Under the pieces are notes generated by a model. That model did not search any database. It had not been told where the DNA came from and was given only the letters and a program-made list of their open reading frames with translations. From the NCBI RefSeq assembly GCF_030687395.1, contig NZ_CP117430.1, positions 1,860,001 through 1,924,000 on the forward strand: 64,000 nucleotides of DNA, in the 5' to 3' direction. Every line of letters begins with the position of its first letter. Position 1 is the stretch's first letter. The stretch comes from Pseudomonas wuhanensis. GTDB taxonomy: Bacteria > Pseudomonadota > Gammaproteobacteria > Pseudomonadales > Pseudomonadaceae. Below are positions 10,097 to 19,106 of this stretch, piece after piece. The position numbers and the translations under genes were made by a program.

Positions 10097-11094
10097 TTTT
10101 TGCGTTATTGGTGGTGGTGTTTGCTATTTCTTGGGGGCTGACCCGGTTTTTGCGCCGGTATGCCTTGTCCCGAAGCCTGATGGATATTCCGAACGAGCGT
10201 AGCGCTCATTCTGTTCCCACGCCTCGCGGGGGCGGTGTATCAATCGTTGTCGCGTTTTTGTTCGCGCTTCCAGTTCTGACATTGTTGGAGTTGTTGCCGT
10301 TGCCGGTGCTGATAGCATTGTCGGGGGCGGGAATGTTGATTGCAGCAATCGGCTTCGCCGATGACCATGGTCATATCGCTGCGAGGTGGCGATTGCTGGG
10401 GCACTTTATCGCAGCGGGTTGGGCGTTGTTCTGGCTTAACGGGCTGGCGCCCATTGAGCTGTTGGGTGTTTCGCTGACGCCGGGATGGTTGGGCGGTGTC
10501 GTTGGGGCGATTTATCTGGTCTGGATGCTTAATCTCTATAACTTCATGGACGGTATCGATGGTTTAGCCAGTGCTGAAGCTATCAGCGTGTGTTTGGGGA
10601 TGTGTCTGGTCTATTGGGTGGGTGGCGTTGTTGAACTGGTTTGGGCTCCGTTGGTGCTGGCGGGGGCCGTTGCGGGTTTTCTTTGCTGGAATTTTCCGCC
10701 TGCCCGGATCTTTATGGGCGATGCGGGTAGCGGCTTCCTCGGCATCATACTCGGGGCGATGGCGCTTCAAGCGGCCTGGAGCAAGCCGGAGCTGATTTGG
10801 AGTTGGTTGATTCTGCTAGGGGTTTTTATTGTTGATGCGACTTGGACACTTGTTCGGCGGCTGATTCGTGGAGATAAGGTCTATCAGGCTCATAGTAGTC
10901 ATGCCTATCAGAACGCGGCGCGTCGTTGGGGGCATAAAAAGGTGACGATAAGTGTGGCAGTCATCAATGTCGCTTTTTTGCTGCCGCTCTCGATTCTGGT
11001 TGTACACGGTCATTTGAATGTCGTGGCAGGGATATTCGTGGCGTATGCTCCGCTCGTCTGTTTGGCTTATCTATTCAAGGCGGGCAGGTCATAA
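10093..11094 (+). CDS. wbpL: WbpL-like initiating glycosyltransferase (MraY/WecA family)
   Basis: Integral inner-membrane phospho-sugar transferase that loads the first sugar onto undecaprenyl phosphate. The 333-residue protein is almost all hydrophobic helices (about ten), with NERSAHSVPTPRGGG in the first cytoplasmic loop, ADDHGHI (aspartate pair), NLYNFMDGIDGLA and FMGDAGSGFLG, all hallmarks of the MraY/WecA/WbpL superfamily, and a C-terminal HSSHAYQ substrate-binding motif. In P. aeruginosa WbpL starts both the ABC-exported common antigen and the Wzy-dependent O antigen, so it fits the ABC system here. It is translationally coupled to the WbpV-like gene. Confidence 0.92.
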   Translation: MIFALLVVVFAISWGLTRFLRRYALSRSLMDIPNERSAHSVPTPRGGGVSIVVAFLFALPVLTLLELLPLPVLIALSGAGMLIAAIGFADDHGHIAARWRLLGHFIAAGWALFWLNGLAPIELLGVSLTPGWLGGVVGAIYLVWMLNLYNFMDGIDGLASAEAISVCLGMCLVYWVGGVVELVWAPLVLAGAVAGFLCWNFPPARIFMGDAGSGFLGIILGAMALQAAWSKPELIWSWLILLGVFIVDATWTLVRRLIRGDKVYQAHSSHAYQNAARRWGHKKVTISVAVINVAFLLPLSILVVHGHLNVVAGIFVAYAPLVCLAYLFKAGRS

Positions 11095-11578
11095 ATTCTA
11101 ATCAAGTTGACATTGCTCTTTGCTTCTTTGCTTCATAGGGGTTTCTGGTTTGCTCATTCGGCGGTGACAAGCCTGGTGCACCCATCCGTCAGTCCTTTGT
11201 GCTGGTGTGTCGCTGGACGGTGAATGGGAAGGCAATGATCTGGCTGGCGATCGTTTTGCAGCCGTATTCAATTTAGTGCGTTTGACGCACGTCATGGCCT
11301 TCTCGCGAATATCGTCCAGAATGCCTGCATCGAAAAAAAGCCCCGCGAATCGGTATGTGTTCGGTAGAATGTGCGGTTATGACTCGCGTCCGGATTGAGC
11401 TTGCGCTGCATGCGCAGGACCTTCTGATTCAGGTCGTGAGCGCGGCTCCGCGGGCCTGTATTTATGCATGGACGCGGATCGCTATGTCTCTTTTTCATTT
11501 TTTTGTTTATTTATTGGCCGGTCCGTTTGTTGTTGCATTGACCGAAGGGCGGGGAAGTGTTCAGAGATGGGAAGTCTT
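11095..11578. other. 484-base gap without a supported gene
   Basis: A long non-coding stretch inside an otherwise tightly packed operon. It holds a TTGACA at 11106 without a convincing -10, a short hairpin (tgcgc/gcgca around 11401-11415) and only short frames with no recognisable motif and no convincing ribosome binding site. It could be a promoter region for the downstream genes or the scar of a lost gene. Confidence 0.5.
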
Positions 11579-14023
11579 ATGGATAGACGTCAGATAAACG
11601 TGGGCTGGTGCGTAGCCTCACTGTCGCTCGACATGGCCAGCGTGCGCTACCGGGCATTACTTCCTTTGTTGGCACTTGAAGCGCAAGGCTTTATCTGCAG
11701 TCTGTTTACCAGTCGAGGCCCTGTCAATCTTGAAAGCCTCGATGCTCTTGTCATCGTCAAAGCCTTTTCTGTTGAAAGCCTGGCATTGGTTCAGCGTGCC
11801 CGGGCACTTAACATACCCGTCATTATCGATCTGTGTGACAACATTTTTGTGCCAGGTTATGGAAAGGGGCCGTTGGGCACGCATGGCGAAATGTTCACCA
11901 GAATGGCCCAACTTGCAACTGCCGTTGTGACAACCACCGAACCTTTGGCAGACGTTATAAAGGCTCATGTGCCGGGCGTTGTCGTGCACGTCATTCCCGA
12001 TGGCCTGGCTTCTGAAACGGTAACGGACGAAGGCAGCAAGCTCATCGAAGGCGCCAGGGCGATAGAAAAAAACACGGCCCCATCCTTGTGGCGCAACCGG
12101 TTGAAGAAGTTGTCGAATGAGATCAAGGATTCAGGGGGTATCCACACGTTCAAACGTTTGCTGAAGATGTTTAAGCATTTGCTGAAAAAGCAATTGCAAC
12201 TCGTCAGAAAAAAGCGTGGCAGGGATGGTTCGATCGCAACGGTCATGGCCATTCCGAGAGCGCTTTTGCGCCCGCTTCGGAAACAAGTGGTCAGCTTCAA
12301 AAAGGCGACGGTTGTCGCCGCTCCCGTGATTATCCCCGTCATTTCAAATACCCCGGCCCGCGATCCGTCGAAAACCATGTATTTGCTGTGGTTCGGAAAT
12401 CACGGCGCTGATTACGCTGCTTTCGGCATGTTGGACCTGCTTCTCATTCAGAATGCCTTGGAAGCGATCGCGCTGGAATATCCGGTTGAGCTTGTGGTGA
12501 TCAGTAACAATGCTGCCAAGTACGAGCGCTTTATCAAGCCGATGGCAATTGCATCGCGCTATGTGGAATGGTCGATCAACGTTTTAGACGATTGGATGGC
12601 TGTTTCACGGGTTGTTCTGATCCCCAACTCCTGCGATCCGTTCAGCGTCTGCAAGTCCGCCAATCGAACGGTTCACGCCCTGATCCAAGGCATTCCTGTC
12701 GTCGCTACCGCAACGCCTGCATTGTCGCCGCTGGCTGGCAGCATCATGACCGGTGATTTTTTGCAGGGGCTGCGTCGTTATCTGTCGAGCACCGAAAATG
12801 GTCGCCAGGACGTAGCACTCGCCAGGACGCTGATCGAGCAGCACTTCAGCTCTGCTGTCATTGGTTCTCTGTGGCGGGATGCGCTGCAATCGGTCATCGC
12901 TCAAAGCTCCGGCGCAGCAGATGTCCACGGAGCAGAGGTCCTGGTGGTACTGCACCTGGTCCAGGATCTTGATCTTGCGCTGCCCATCATTCTTGAACTC
13001 AAACAGCGCGAGATAGCAGTGCAAGTGGTGTGCAGCCACGCATTGCTCAAGGCTTCTCCGCGAGTAATGAAAACCCTGTCACTTCATCAGAGCAATGTCC
13101 GGGTGGTGTCAGCCACCGAGCCATTGGTTTCATTCCGTTTCGGTTCCCGGACCAGAGCGCTCCTGACGGTGTCGGAAACCAATCTCAGTCCTCATCAATT
13201 CAGTCGCACGCTTACCGAGGCGGCGAAGGTCGCCGGCATCATGACCGCGACCTTGCAACATGGCCTCGAGAATGTGGGGTTGACCTATAGCGACAAGATC
13301 CATTCGATAGACCGGGTCAATTTCGCCGCCGACAGGATCTACCTTTGGGGCGGGCTAGACACCTTGCACGCAGATGTCAGCGCAGCCACTCGCGCAAAAT
13401 GCGTTGCAATCGGTTGCTCCAAAGTTGGCCGGGATGAAAGCGCCAACCTGGATGCGTTGATCGCTCCCGAGGCGTGTGTGGTCGGTGTCTTTGAAAACCT
13501 GCACTGGCATCGTTACTCCGAAGCGTATCGGCAGTTTTTTCTTGAAGGGGTGACCTCGTTGGCGGATCAGTTCCCTTCCGTCACCTTTTTGATCAAGCCT
13601 CATCACGCGGGTCTGTGGCTGACCTCCCGTTACAAAGGAGACAAGCCCGTCGCCTCGAACCTGATCATCGCCGATCCCAAGCAGGCGGAATGGGAGCGTT
13701 ATACCGCTGGCGGCCTGTTGGGTCGAATGAAAGCGGTCATCACCAGCCCCTCTACCGTGGCCCTCGATGCAGCAGCGCGGGGGTTGCCGGTTGCGGTGGT
13801 CAAGGGCGATCTCGACACTGATACCTATGCCCCGCTTTATACCATCGAGCAGATGGCGAACTGGTCCGCGTTCATCGAGTGCGTTCTGGATGAAAGCCAA
13901 GCGCCAGAGCTCAAGCACCTTTCCGAGCGCTTTGTAAACCGTATGGTCTTGGAAGGCGATGCCGCCGCCCGATTGGTTGACGACTTGCTCTCTACGTCCA
14001 TGCTTAATGATGTCAGTGCTTGA
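11579..14023 (+). CDS. large two-domain putative glycosyltransferase
   Basis: An 814-residue cytoplasmic protein. The N-terminal part (about 1-165) resembles a GT-B start domain (SLDMASVRYRALLPLLALEAQ; IIDLCDNIFVPG; TTEPLADVI), followed by a Lys/Arg-rich linker (about 180-270) that could sit on the membrane or nucleic-acid-like polyanions. A second GT4-like half-domain follows (YLLWFGNHGADYAAFGMLDL; IPNSCDPF; ALIQGIPVVATATPAL). The C-terminal region (about 480-814) looks like another GT-B unit with FLIKPHHAG and SPSTVALDAAARGLPV, similar in style to CDP-glycerol transferase or surface-carbohydrate families. The start is uncertain: ATG 11579 has GGGAAG just upstream, ATG 11567 would add four residues. 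Exact linkage is unknown. Confidence 0.75.
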   Translation: MDRRQINVGWCVASLSLDMASVRYRALLPLLALEAQGFICSLFTSRGPVNLESLDALVIVKAFSVESLALVQRARALNIPVIIDLCDNIFVPGYGKGPLGTHGEMFTRMAQLATAVVTTTEPLADVIKAHVPGVVVHVIPDGLASETVTDEGSKLIEGARAIEKNTAPSLWRNRLKKLSNEIKDSGGIHTFKRLLKMFKHLLKKQLQLVRKKRGRDGSIATVMAIPRALLRPLRKQVVSFKKATVVAAPVIIPVISNTPARDPSKTMYLLWFGNHGADYAAFGMLDLLLIQNALEAIALEYPVELVVISNNAAKYERFIKPMAIASRYVEWSINVLDDWMAVSRVVLIPNSCDPFSVCKSANRTVHALIQGIPVVATATPALSPLAGSIMTGDFLQGLRRYLSSTENGRQDVALARTLIEQHFSSAVIGSLWRDALQSVIAQSSGAADVHGAEVLVVLHLVQDLDLALPIILELKQREIAVQVVCSHALLKASPRVMKTLSLHQSNVRVVSATEPLVSFRFGSRTRALLTVSETNLSPHQFSRTLTEAAKVAGIMTATLQHGLENVGLTYSDKIHSIDRVNFAADRIYLWGGLDTLHADVSAATRAKCVAIGCSKVGRDESANLDALIAPEACVVGVFENLHWHRYSEAYRQFFLEGVTSLADQFPSVTFLIKPHHAGLWLTSRYKGDKPVASNLIIADPKQAEWERYTAGGLLGRMKAVITSPSTVALDAAARGLPVAVVKGDLDTDTYAPLYTIEQMANWSAFIECVLDESQAPELKHLSERFVNRMVLEGDAAARLVDDLLSTSMLNDVSA

Positions 14024-14036
14024 AGGTGGCGGGCCG

Positions 14037-14241
14037 ATGCGCATCTTGGGAATAAATGACAGCTCCTATAAAATAACCGGGCAACATCGAGCCGGTGATA
14101 TTCGCTATGCGTGCTCCAGCAACGTCACCCCTGCAGAGCCTTGGACCAGAGCTTTAAATGAGTATCCGGTCCGCTATAGGCATCTTGTAAGGTGGTCGAT
14201 AGTTGATTTTCAGAGTGCTAACGTTTTAAGAGGAATTTCCC
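14037..14241 (+). other. spacer with a possible carbamoyltransferase-like start remnant
   Basis: An ATG at 14037 with a GAAGGTGG upstream opens MRILGINDSSYKI, whose first residues resemble the start of NodU/CmcH carbamoyltransferases (MKILGI...). The frame then loses similarity and runs to 14249 into the next gene's start. It may be chance or a gene remnant; I see no other content in this 218-base gap. Confidence 0.2.
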
Positions 14242-15186
14242 ATGGTTGATGGTGACGAAGTAATACGGGTATATGTAGGTGTCGATCGTTCGCAATTGCT
14301 CGCCGTTCCTGTTCTTGAATACTCCATCAAACGCCACACGACTGCAAATGTTGAAGTCATTCCGATGTTGGATCTCCCAGTTCCCGAGCCACTGGATCCG
14401 CGCAATGGTCAACGTACCGGTTTTTCATTCAGTCGTTTCTGCATTCCAAAGCTTTGCGGCTACAAGGGCAAGGCCATTTACATGGACGCAGACATGTTGG
14501 TGTTTCACGATATTCGTGAGTTGTGGAACATTCCGTTCGACGGTGCGAAAATTATAATCCAGCAAGAAGTCAAGTTTTCCGAAGCGTCGACCGACAAGGT
14601 TGGAGCGCCGAAAACTCGCAAGAAACAATGCGCCGTCATGCTGCTTGACTGTGAACAGTTGGACTGGGAAATCGAAACCATCGTTCAAGAAATGGATGAG
14701 GGCAAGTACGATTATGACCAGCTGATGTGGGAGCTGATCATTCTTGAGGAAAAATACGTCAAGTATGGCGTGCCTTTTGAGTGGAACAGCCTCGAGCATT
14801 TGGATAAAGACACTCGGTTGATTCATTACACCGACGTTTATACTCAGCCCTGGTCTGCTTGTGCAAATAAAAACGCCGGGCCATGGTTTGCGGAAGTTCG
14901 GTTGATGCTTAAAAATGGGGCGTTGACCGAGGCGGAAATCCAAAAAGAGATCGATCTTGGTTATTTCCGACCTTCATTGATTCGTGATATCAAATATCGT
15001 CATCTTGTTCCGTCGTTTCTCCATAGTCTTTGGGACAAGAAGAATGCGGCTCGGGACAAGCTTGCCGGTTATGTTCCTCATAAAGCCGTTTACGAAGCCA
15101 AGCGGCGCCGTCAGCAGGTTATCAAGGACTACGAAGCCAGGCTCCCAGCCAACAACTCTAACGGGCAAAAGGCTTCAAACGCATGA
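14242..15186 (+). CDS. GT8-like glycosyltransferase
   Basis: A 314-residue protein with a GT-A, DxD-type catalytic centre: YKGKAIYMDADMLVFHDI near residues 76-93, preceded by FSFSRFCIPKLCG. Later WNSLEH and LIHYTDVYTQPW match the metal-binding C-terminal His region of GT8-like enzymes. The C-terminal 60 residues are strongly basic (KRRRQQVIKDYEARL), suggesting membrane association. AGAGGAA lies 8 bases before the ATG. It is a clear paralogue of the protein at 23131-24051, sharing the order and spacing of all these motifs. It overlaps the next gene by 4 bases. Confidence 0.85.
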   Translation: MVDGDEVIRVYVGVDRSQLLAVPVLEYSIKRHTTANVEVIPMLDLPVPEPLDPRNGQRTGFSFSRFCIPKLCGYKGKAIYMDADMLVFHDIRELWNIPFDGAKIIIQQEVKFSEASTDKVGAPKTRKKQCAVMLLDCEQLDWEIETIVQEMDEGKYDYDQLMWELIILEEKYVKYGVPFEWNSLEHLDKDTRLIHYTDVYTQPWSACANKNAGPWFAEVRLMLKNGALTEAEIQKEIDLGYFRPSLIRDIKYRHLVPSFLHSLWDKKNAARDKLAGYVPHKAVYEAKRRRQQVIKDYEARLPANNSNGQKASNA

Positions 15187-16313
15187 TTACGTTGCTCAAG
15201 GCGCTTTTCAAAAAGCGCCATATCATCGCGCTGAATGAGTTTGATGTCCTCCTCGACGGGAACCCGAAGGGGAGGAATATTCTTATATTCACAGAGCAGG
15301 TGAATGCCACGTATTTCATTAGCTTTGATATCCCTCTGCGCGAGATGCATCAGCGAGGAGAGGTCAATGTCGCTGTGGTGTCGCAAAAACTAGTTTCGCA
15401 AAAGGGGGCTGGTTGCTGGGAACAGTGGAACGATAGCTTTAAACCTGAGTTGGTCATATTTACTCGATATGGTCAACCGTTTGGTGTGGATATACTCAAG
15501 TTCTTTAAAGCACTGAATGTTCCCGTCATCTATCACATTGACGATAACTTGCTTGAGCTACCCCCTTCTCTAGGGGCCGAAATTCAGAAGCGTCAAGGTG
15601 CTAAAGATGTCATTGATGCGCGTCGAAATTTGCTGGCGCAATGTGACCTGATTTATGCATCGACCCCTCATCTTGCCGAACTGCTCAAAAGTCTGTTTCC
15701 GAGGCAACATGTTTTTACTGGAGAGTATTTTCCGTACATGGGGCAACGGGTGACAGTTAATCGACAAGAGCGGCAGTACCAGACTATTGGGTACATGGGA
15801 TCAAAAGGGCACCAGGAAGATCTGAATTTGGTGGTTCCGGTGCTTGAGCGATTACTCGAAGAGCAGCCGAAATTGCACTTTGAAGTATTCGGGACGATAC
15901 AGATGCCCGAGCGTCTTTTGCGTTTTGGAGAAAGAGTCAAAAGCCATAAAGTCAACAAATCTTATACTGAATTCTTATCAGTCCTGGCTGGGTTGAACTG
16001 GGATATTGGTCTCGCTCCATTGGTCAATGAGGAGTTCAATCTTTGCAAGGCTCCCACGAAATATCTTGAATACTCTGCTGCCGGTATTCCCGTGGTGGCG
16101 TCGAATATTCCGGTTTACAGCATGATTATTCCGGAAGGCGCTGGAGTCTTGGTAAACGAAGATTGGTACTCAGCGTTGGTACTATATCTTGACTCGACAG
16201 ACGCTAGAAAGCGGGCTGTTGAGATAGCTCAGTCTTATTGTTCTGAGCGCTATTCGCTTCATAAGCTCGAACAACAACTGACCACGATTTTTGATACGGT
16301 TAGCGTGTGTTGA
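15183..16313 (+). CDS. GT4-like (GT-B) glycosyltransferase
   Basis: A 376-residue GT-B enzyme. The N-terminal domain reads FTEQVNATYFISFDIPLREM, then VIYHIDDNLLELP; the C-terminal domain has IGYMGSKGHQEDLNLVVPVLERL (start of the donor domain), LNWDIGLAPLVNEEFNLCKAPTKYLEYSAAGIPVVAS, which includes the E-x7-E-like donor-binding region with KYLEYSAAGIPVV. The DNA is noticeably more A/T rich than the housekeeping genes. Donor and linkage are unknown. Start overlaps the upstream stop (ATGA). Confidence 0.85.
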   Translation: MITLLKALFKKRHIIALNEFDVLLDGNPKGRNILIFTEQVNATYFISFDIPLREMHQRGEVNVAVVSQKLVSQKGAGCWEQWNDSFKPELVIFTRYGQPFGVDILKFFKALNVPVIYHIDDNLLELPPSLGAEIQKRQGAKDVIDARRNLLAQCDLIYASTPHLAELLKSLFPRQHVFTGEYFPYMGQRVTVNRQERQYQTIGYMGSKGHQEDLNLVVPVLERLLEEQPKLHFEVFGTIQMPERLLRFGERVKSHKVNKSYTEFLSVLAGLNWDIGLAPLVNEEFNLCKAPTKYLEYSAAGIPVVASNIPVYSMIIPEGAGVLVNEDWYSALVLYLDSTDARKRAVEIAQSYCSERYSLHKLEQQLTTIFDTVSVC

Positions 16314-16401
16314 GGCCTCATGGATTTTTTTTGAGGCGGTTGCAGGTGTTGAATAATTTTGTTATGCAAAAAAATAAATAGATGATGTGGGATTGGTGGC
16401 G

Positions 16402-17802
16402 ATGTTATTCAACTCTATGGAATATGTAATTTTGCTGGGGATCACCCTGGCTTTCTACTGGTTGTGCCCATCATTGCGCGGCAGGCAATGGATCGTGCTG
16501 CTGTCCAGCTTGTATTTCTACATGAGTTGGAGCAAAGAGTTCGGCTTCATGTTGCTGGGGGTTATCGCCGTCAACTGGCTTATTGCCGGCAAGGTCTCGG
16601 CCACCAAAACGCGTGGTTGGCTGATTCTTTCGTGTGTGCTGAATCTCGCATTGCTGTGTTACTTCAAGTACATGAATTTCTTTCTGGAGAATATTGAGTA
16701 CGTCGCCAGACTCAAGGACCCTTCGTTTGAAATAGGTTTGCTGAAGGTGATCCTGCCGCTCGGCATTTCGTTCTATGTTTTCGAATTGATTTCCTATCAG
16801 GTCGATGTCTACCAGAGAAAATTCAAGCACGAGAAGAACCCGGTCGTTTTCGCCATCTTCGTGTTGTTTTTTCCACACCTCATCGCCGGCCCTATCTGTC
16901 GGGCAAGCCAGTTCATGCCTCAGATACACGTGAAGCAACGACTGGATGGCGCTCATTGCTACAACGGCCTCTACTATTTTATCGCCGGCCTAGCACTCAA
17001 GTGCGGGATCGCTGACGGGATAGCTCCCTTTATCAACGTCATATTCAAGGCGCCAGACCAGTACTCCGGGCTTGACAATCTTTTCGCGGTTATCGGGTTT
17101 GGCGTACAGATCCTGTGCGACTTCTGGGGCTACTCGCTCATGGCCTTGGGAGCGGCGTTGCTTTTCGGTTATGTGCTGCCTTACAACTTCAATGCCCCCT
17201 ATTCATCGCTGTCCATCAAGGACTTCTGGCGCCGTTGGCACATCACCCTGAGCAACTGGTTGAGAGATTACCTTTACATTGCGCTAGGTGGCTCGCGCAC
17301 CCAGGCCAAATGGAAAATTCAACGAAACCTGATCCTGACTATGTTGCTGGGTGGATTGTGGCATGGCGCCAGCTGGAATTTCATCATCTGGGGTGGTTTG
17401 CACGGTGGTGCGCTGGCCATTAATCGCTGGTTCGAGAATAGCGGTTTGCCCTTGTCGTTGAAGCGAGTGCTGCAATGGGTACCGGTTGCGTGGTTGTTGA
17501 CCATGACGGTGGTTTTTGTCGCGTGGATATTTTTCCGTGCAGCCAATGCGGGTGACGCAATGATGATGCTCGAGCGCATCGTTGTTCCCGCCTCGGGCTG
17601 GGCTCAAACGAAGCTCGCGCCATTGTTTTTCGAGTTGCTGCTTCTTTACCTGCCATTGCAATGGTTTGTTCACCGCACGACCTATCAGCATGATATTACG
17701 AACGCCTTTCCCTGGCAGGCGGCATTCGGCTTTGCCTCGTTGGTTCTTTTCTCTTACATCTATTATGTAGACGGTAATGACTTCATATACTTTCAATTCT
17801 AA
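16402..17802 (+). CDS. MBOAT-family O-acyltransferase
   Basis: A 466-residue polytopic inner-membrane protein with about ten hydrophobic helices, of the AlgI/DltB/PatA class that moves acyl groups across the membrane. Family marks are the MLFNSMEYV start, PLGISFYVFELISYQVDVY, FFPHLIAGPICRASQF, the cytoplasmic loop DFWRRWHITLSNWLRDYLY, and MLLGGLWHGASWNFIIWG with the invariant catalytic His. ATG 16402 is preferred over GTG 16387 because of the typical N terminus. An A/T-rich 88-base gap precedes it, which may hold an internal promoter. It overlaps the SGNH-like partner by 26 bases, so the two are co-translated. Probable role: O-acetylation of the polysaccharide. Confidence 0.92.
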   Translation: MLFNSMEYVILLGITLAFYWLCPSLRGRQWIVLLSSLYFYMSWSKEFGFMLLGVIAVNWLIAGKVSATKTRGWLILSCVLNLALLCYFKYMNFFLENIEYVARLKDPSFEIGLLKVILPLGISFYVFELISYQVDVYQRKFKHEKNPVVFAIFVLFFPHLIAGPICRASQFMPQIHVKQRLDGAHCYNGLYYFIAGLALKCGIADGIAPFINVIFKAPDQYSGLDNLFAVIGFGVQILCDFWGYSLMALGAALLFGYVLPYNFNAPYSSLSIKDFWRRWHITLSNWLRDYLYIALGGSRTQAKWKIQRNLILTMLLGGLWHGASWNFIIWGGLHGGALAINRWFENSGLPLSLKRVLQWVPVAWLLTMTVVFVAWIFFRAANAGDAMMMLERIVVPASGWAQTKLAPLFFELLLLYLPLQWFVHRTTYQHDITNAFPWQAAFGFASLVLFSYIYYVDGNDFIYFQF

Positions 17803-19009
17803 AAGCTTGAGGTTGACGCGATCCAGTCTGCTCAAGTTATACGTACTGACGGCTGTATTGGTGGTCATTGGGTTTATTGGCCTGGAAGTTGCCGTTCGTT
17901 ATCGTGAATCCCTCAAACAACCGGATGTCATGCAAAGTGCTTCGGCGTTGATGACGGCGTTGCCGAACATGACGATATCGGGGCGGGAACTGGGTAATCA
18001 GTTGCTGATTCAGAACGTTGCCTTGTTTGGCAAGTACCCCGATCCGGCTGAGGTGACCTCTGGCTACGTCGGTACTTCACGCAGTAAGGTGCTGCGCCCC
18101 AGCAAGTTCGGTGTGCCGGATGCGGTCGTGGGGGCCGGAAATACGTACAACGAAATTACTTATGGATTGTTGCTTCAGGCAGAAATCTTGCGCTTGAAGT
18201 TTCCAAATTTGAAGCGGGTTTACGTCGAAGCTTCTTTTTTGCTGCGACGTCCCGGCAGGTTGGTTGTCGAGCCTGACCATCTTAAGTACCTCCCGTTGTT
18301 TAAAACCCTGGCGCCCTTGTGCTCAAGTGATGTGCCAGGTTGCCAGCAGGTGTTTGCTGAGGCGGCCAAGCTGACCAACGCGTCAATGGCAAGCTGGAAG
18401 CCGGAGATGCGTTGGCACAGAAGTGAGTTTCGATTCTCGTCCTTGTTGCCGAGGTCACAGGAATCAATGCCTGTCCAAGCTGATCCTTTGCTTGGAAAAC
18501 TTGAGGCAAACGGTGAGAAAAAGGGGCAATTCAAGGCCCTGACCGAAAAGGCCGAAATGCTGCCTGAAGTGACCAATGACAACATCAAGGTTCAACGCCT
18601 GAGGGATATTTCGAGCAACGCCCCGTGGGATGGTTTGTTTGACATGTTTGCCTTGTGGGGACGTGATCATGGTATCCAGATCGTGTTGTTTCAACCGCCA
18701 GTACGCTCGGATCTCTATGCATTTCAGGTCAAGTATGGCCTTCAACAGCACGTTGACGACCTGTTGCGCGTTTCCACGAAATATCAGATTCCCTTTATCG
18801 ATCTCGATAAACCGGAATTGGATTACATGAAAGACTGGAGTCTGTTCAGTGACGAAGACCATATGGACGCGTGTGTCGGCAGCGGTTTACTTTTGTTGGC
18901 GCTAGAGGCCGGTGCCAATCGGTTTGAACAGCAGCATGATCTCTATCCTGTGCTGGAGCGGTCTGCTTTGGAGCGTGACAACGAACGTCTGAATGTGTGC
19001 AAAAAGTAG
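17777..19009 (+). CDS. membrane-anchored SGNH-like (AlgX/DltD-style) acyltransfer partner
   Basis: A 410-residue protein with one N-terminal membrane helix (about residues 20-38) and a periplasmic domain. GTSRSKV near residue 99 could hold the nucleophile Ser of block I, and LFSDEDHMDACVGS near residue 360 supplies a D-x-x-H pair like block V of SGNH hydrolases; FQPPVRSDLY lies between them. Pairing with an MBOAT gene is the rule in alginate (AlgI with AlgJ/AlgX), D-alanylation and related acylation systems: the MBOAT presents the acyl group and the SGNH protein passes it to the glycan. Overlap with the MBOAT frame is 26 bases. The function is inferred from motifs and context. Confidence 0.75.
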   Translation: MTSYTFNSKSLRLTRSSLLKLYVLTAVLVVIGFIGLEVAVRYRESLKQPDVMQSASALMTALPNMTISGRELGNQLLIQNVALFGKYPDPAEVTSGYVGTSRSKVLRPSKFGVPDAVVGAGNTYNEITYGLLLQAEILRLKFPNLKRVYVEASFLLRRPGRLVVEPDHLKYLPLFKTLAPLCSSDVPGCQQVFAEAAKLTNASMASWKPEMRWHRSEFRFSSLLPRSQESMPVQADPLLGKLEANGEKKGQFKALTEKAEMLPEVTNDNIKVQRLRDISSNAPWDGLFDMFALWGRDHGIQIVLFQPPVRSDLYAFQVKYGLQQHVDDLLRVSTKYQIPFIDLDKPELDYMKDWSLFSDEDHMDACVGSGLLLLALEAGANRFEQQHDLYPVLERSALERDNERLNVCKK

Positions 19010-19106
19010 AGGCTCGCCATGGTTCAGGCGTGGAGAAATTGTGGTGAGTATTCGATGCTATATTGTATTGGATTTTTAAAATGTGTTTTGGCAAGGTGTT
19101 GTGAGA

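Noticed and set aside
11207..11398. 63-codon frame in the gap before the 814-aa gene
   Set aside because: No ribosome binding site and no motif; too short to support a gene call.
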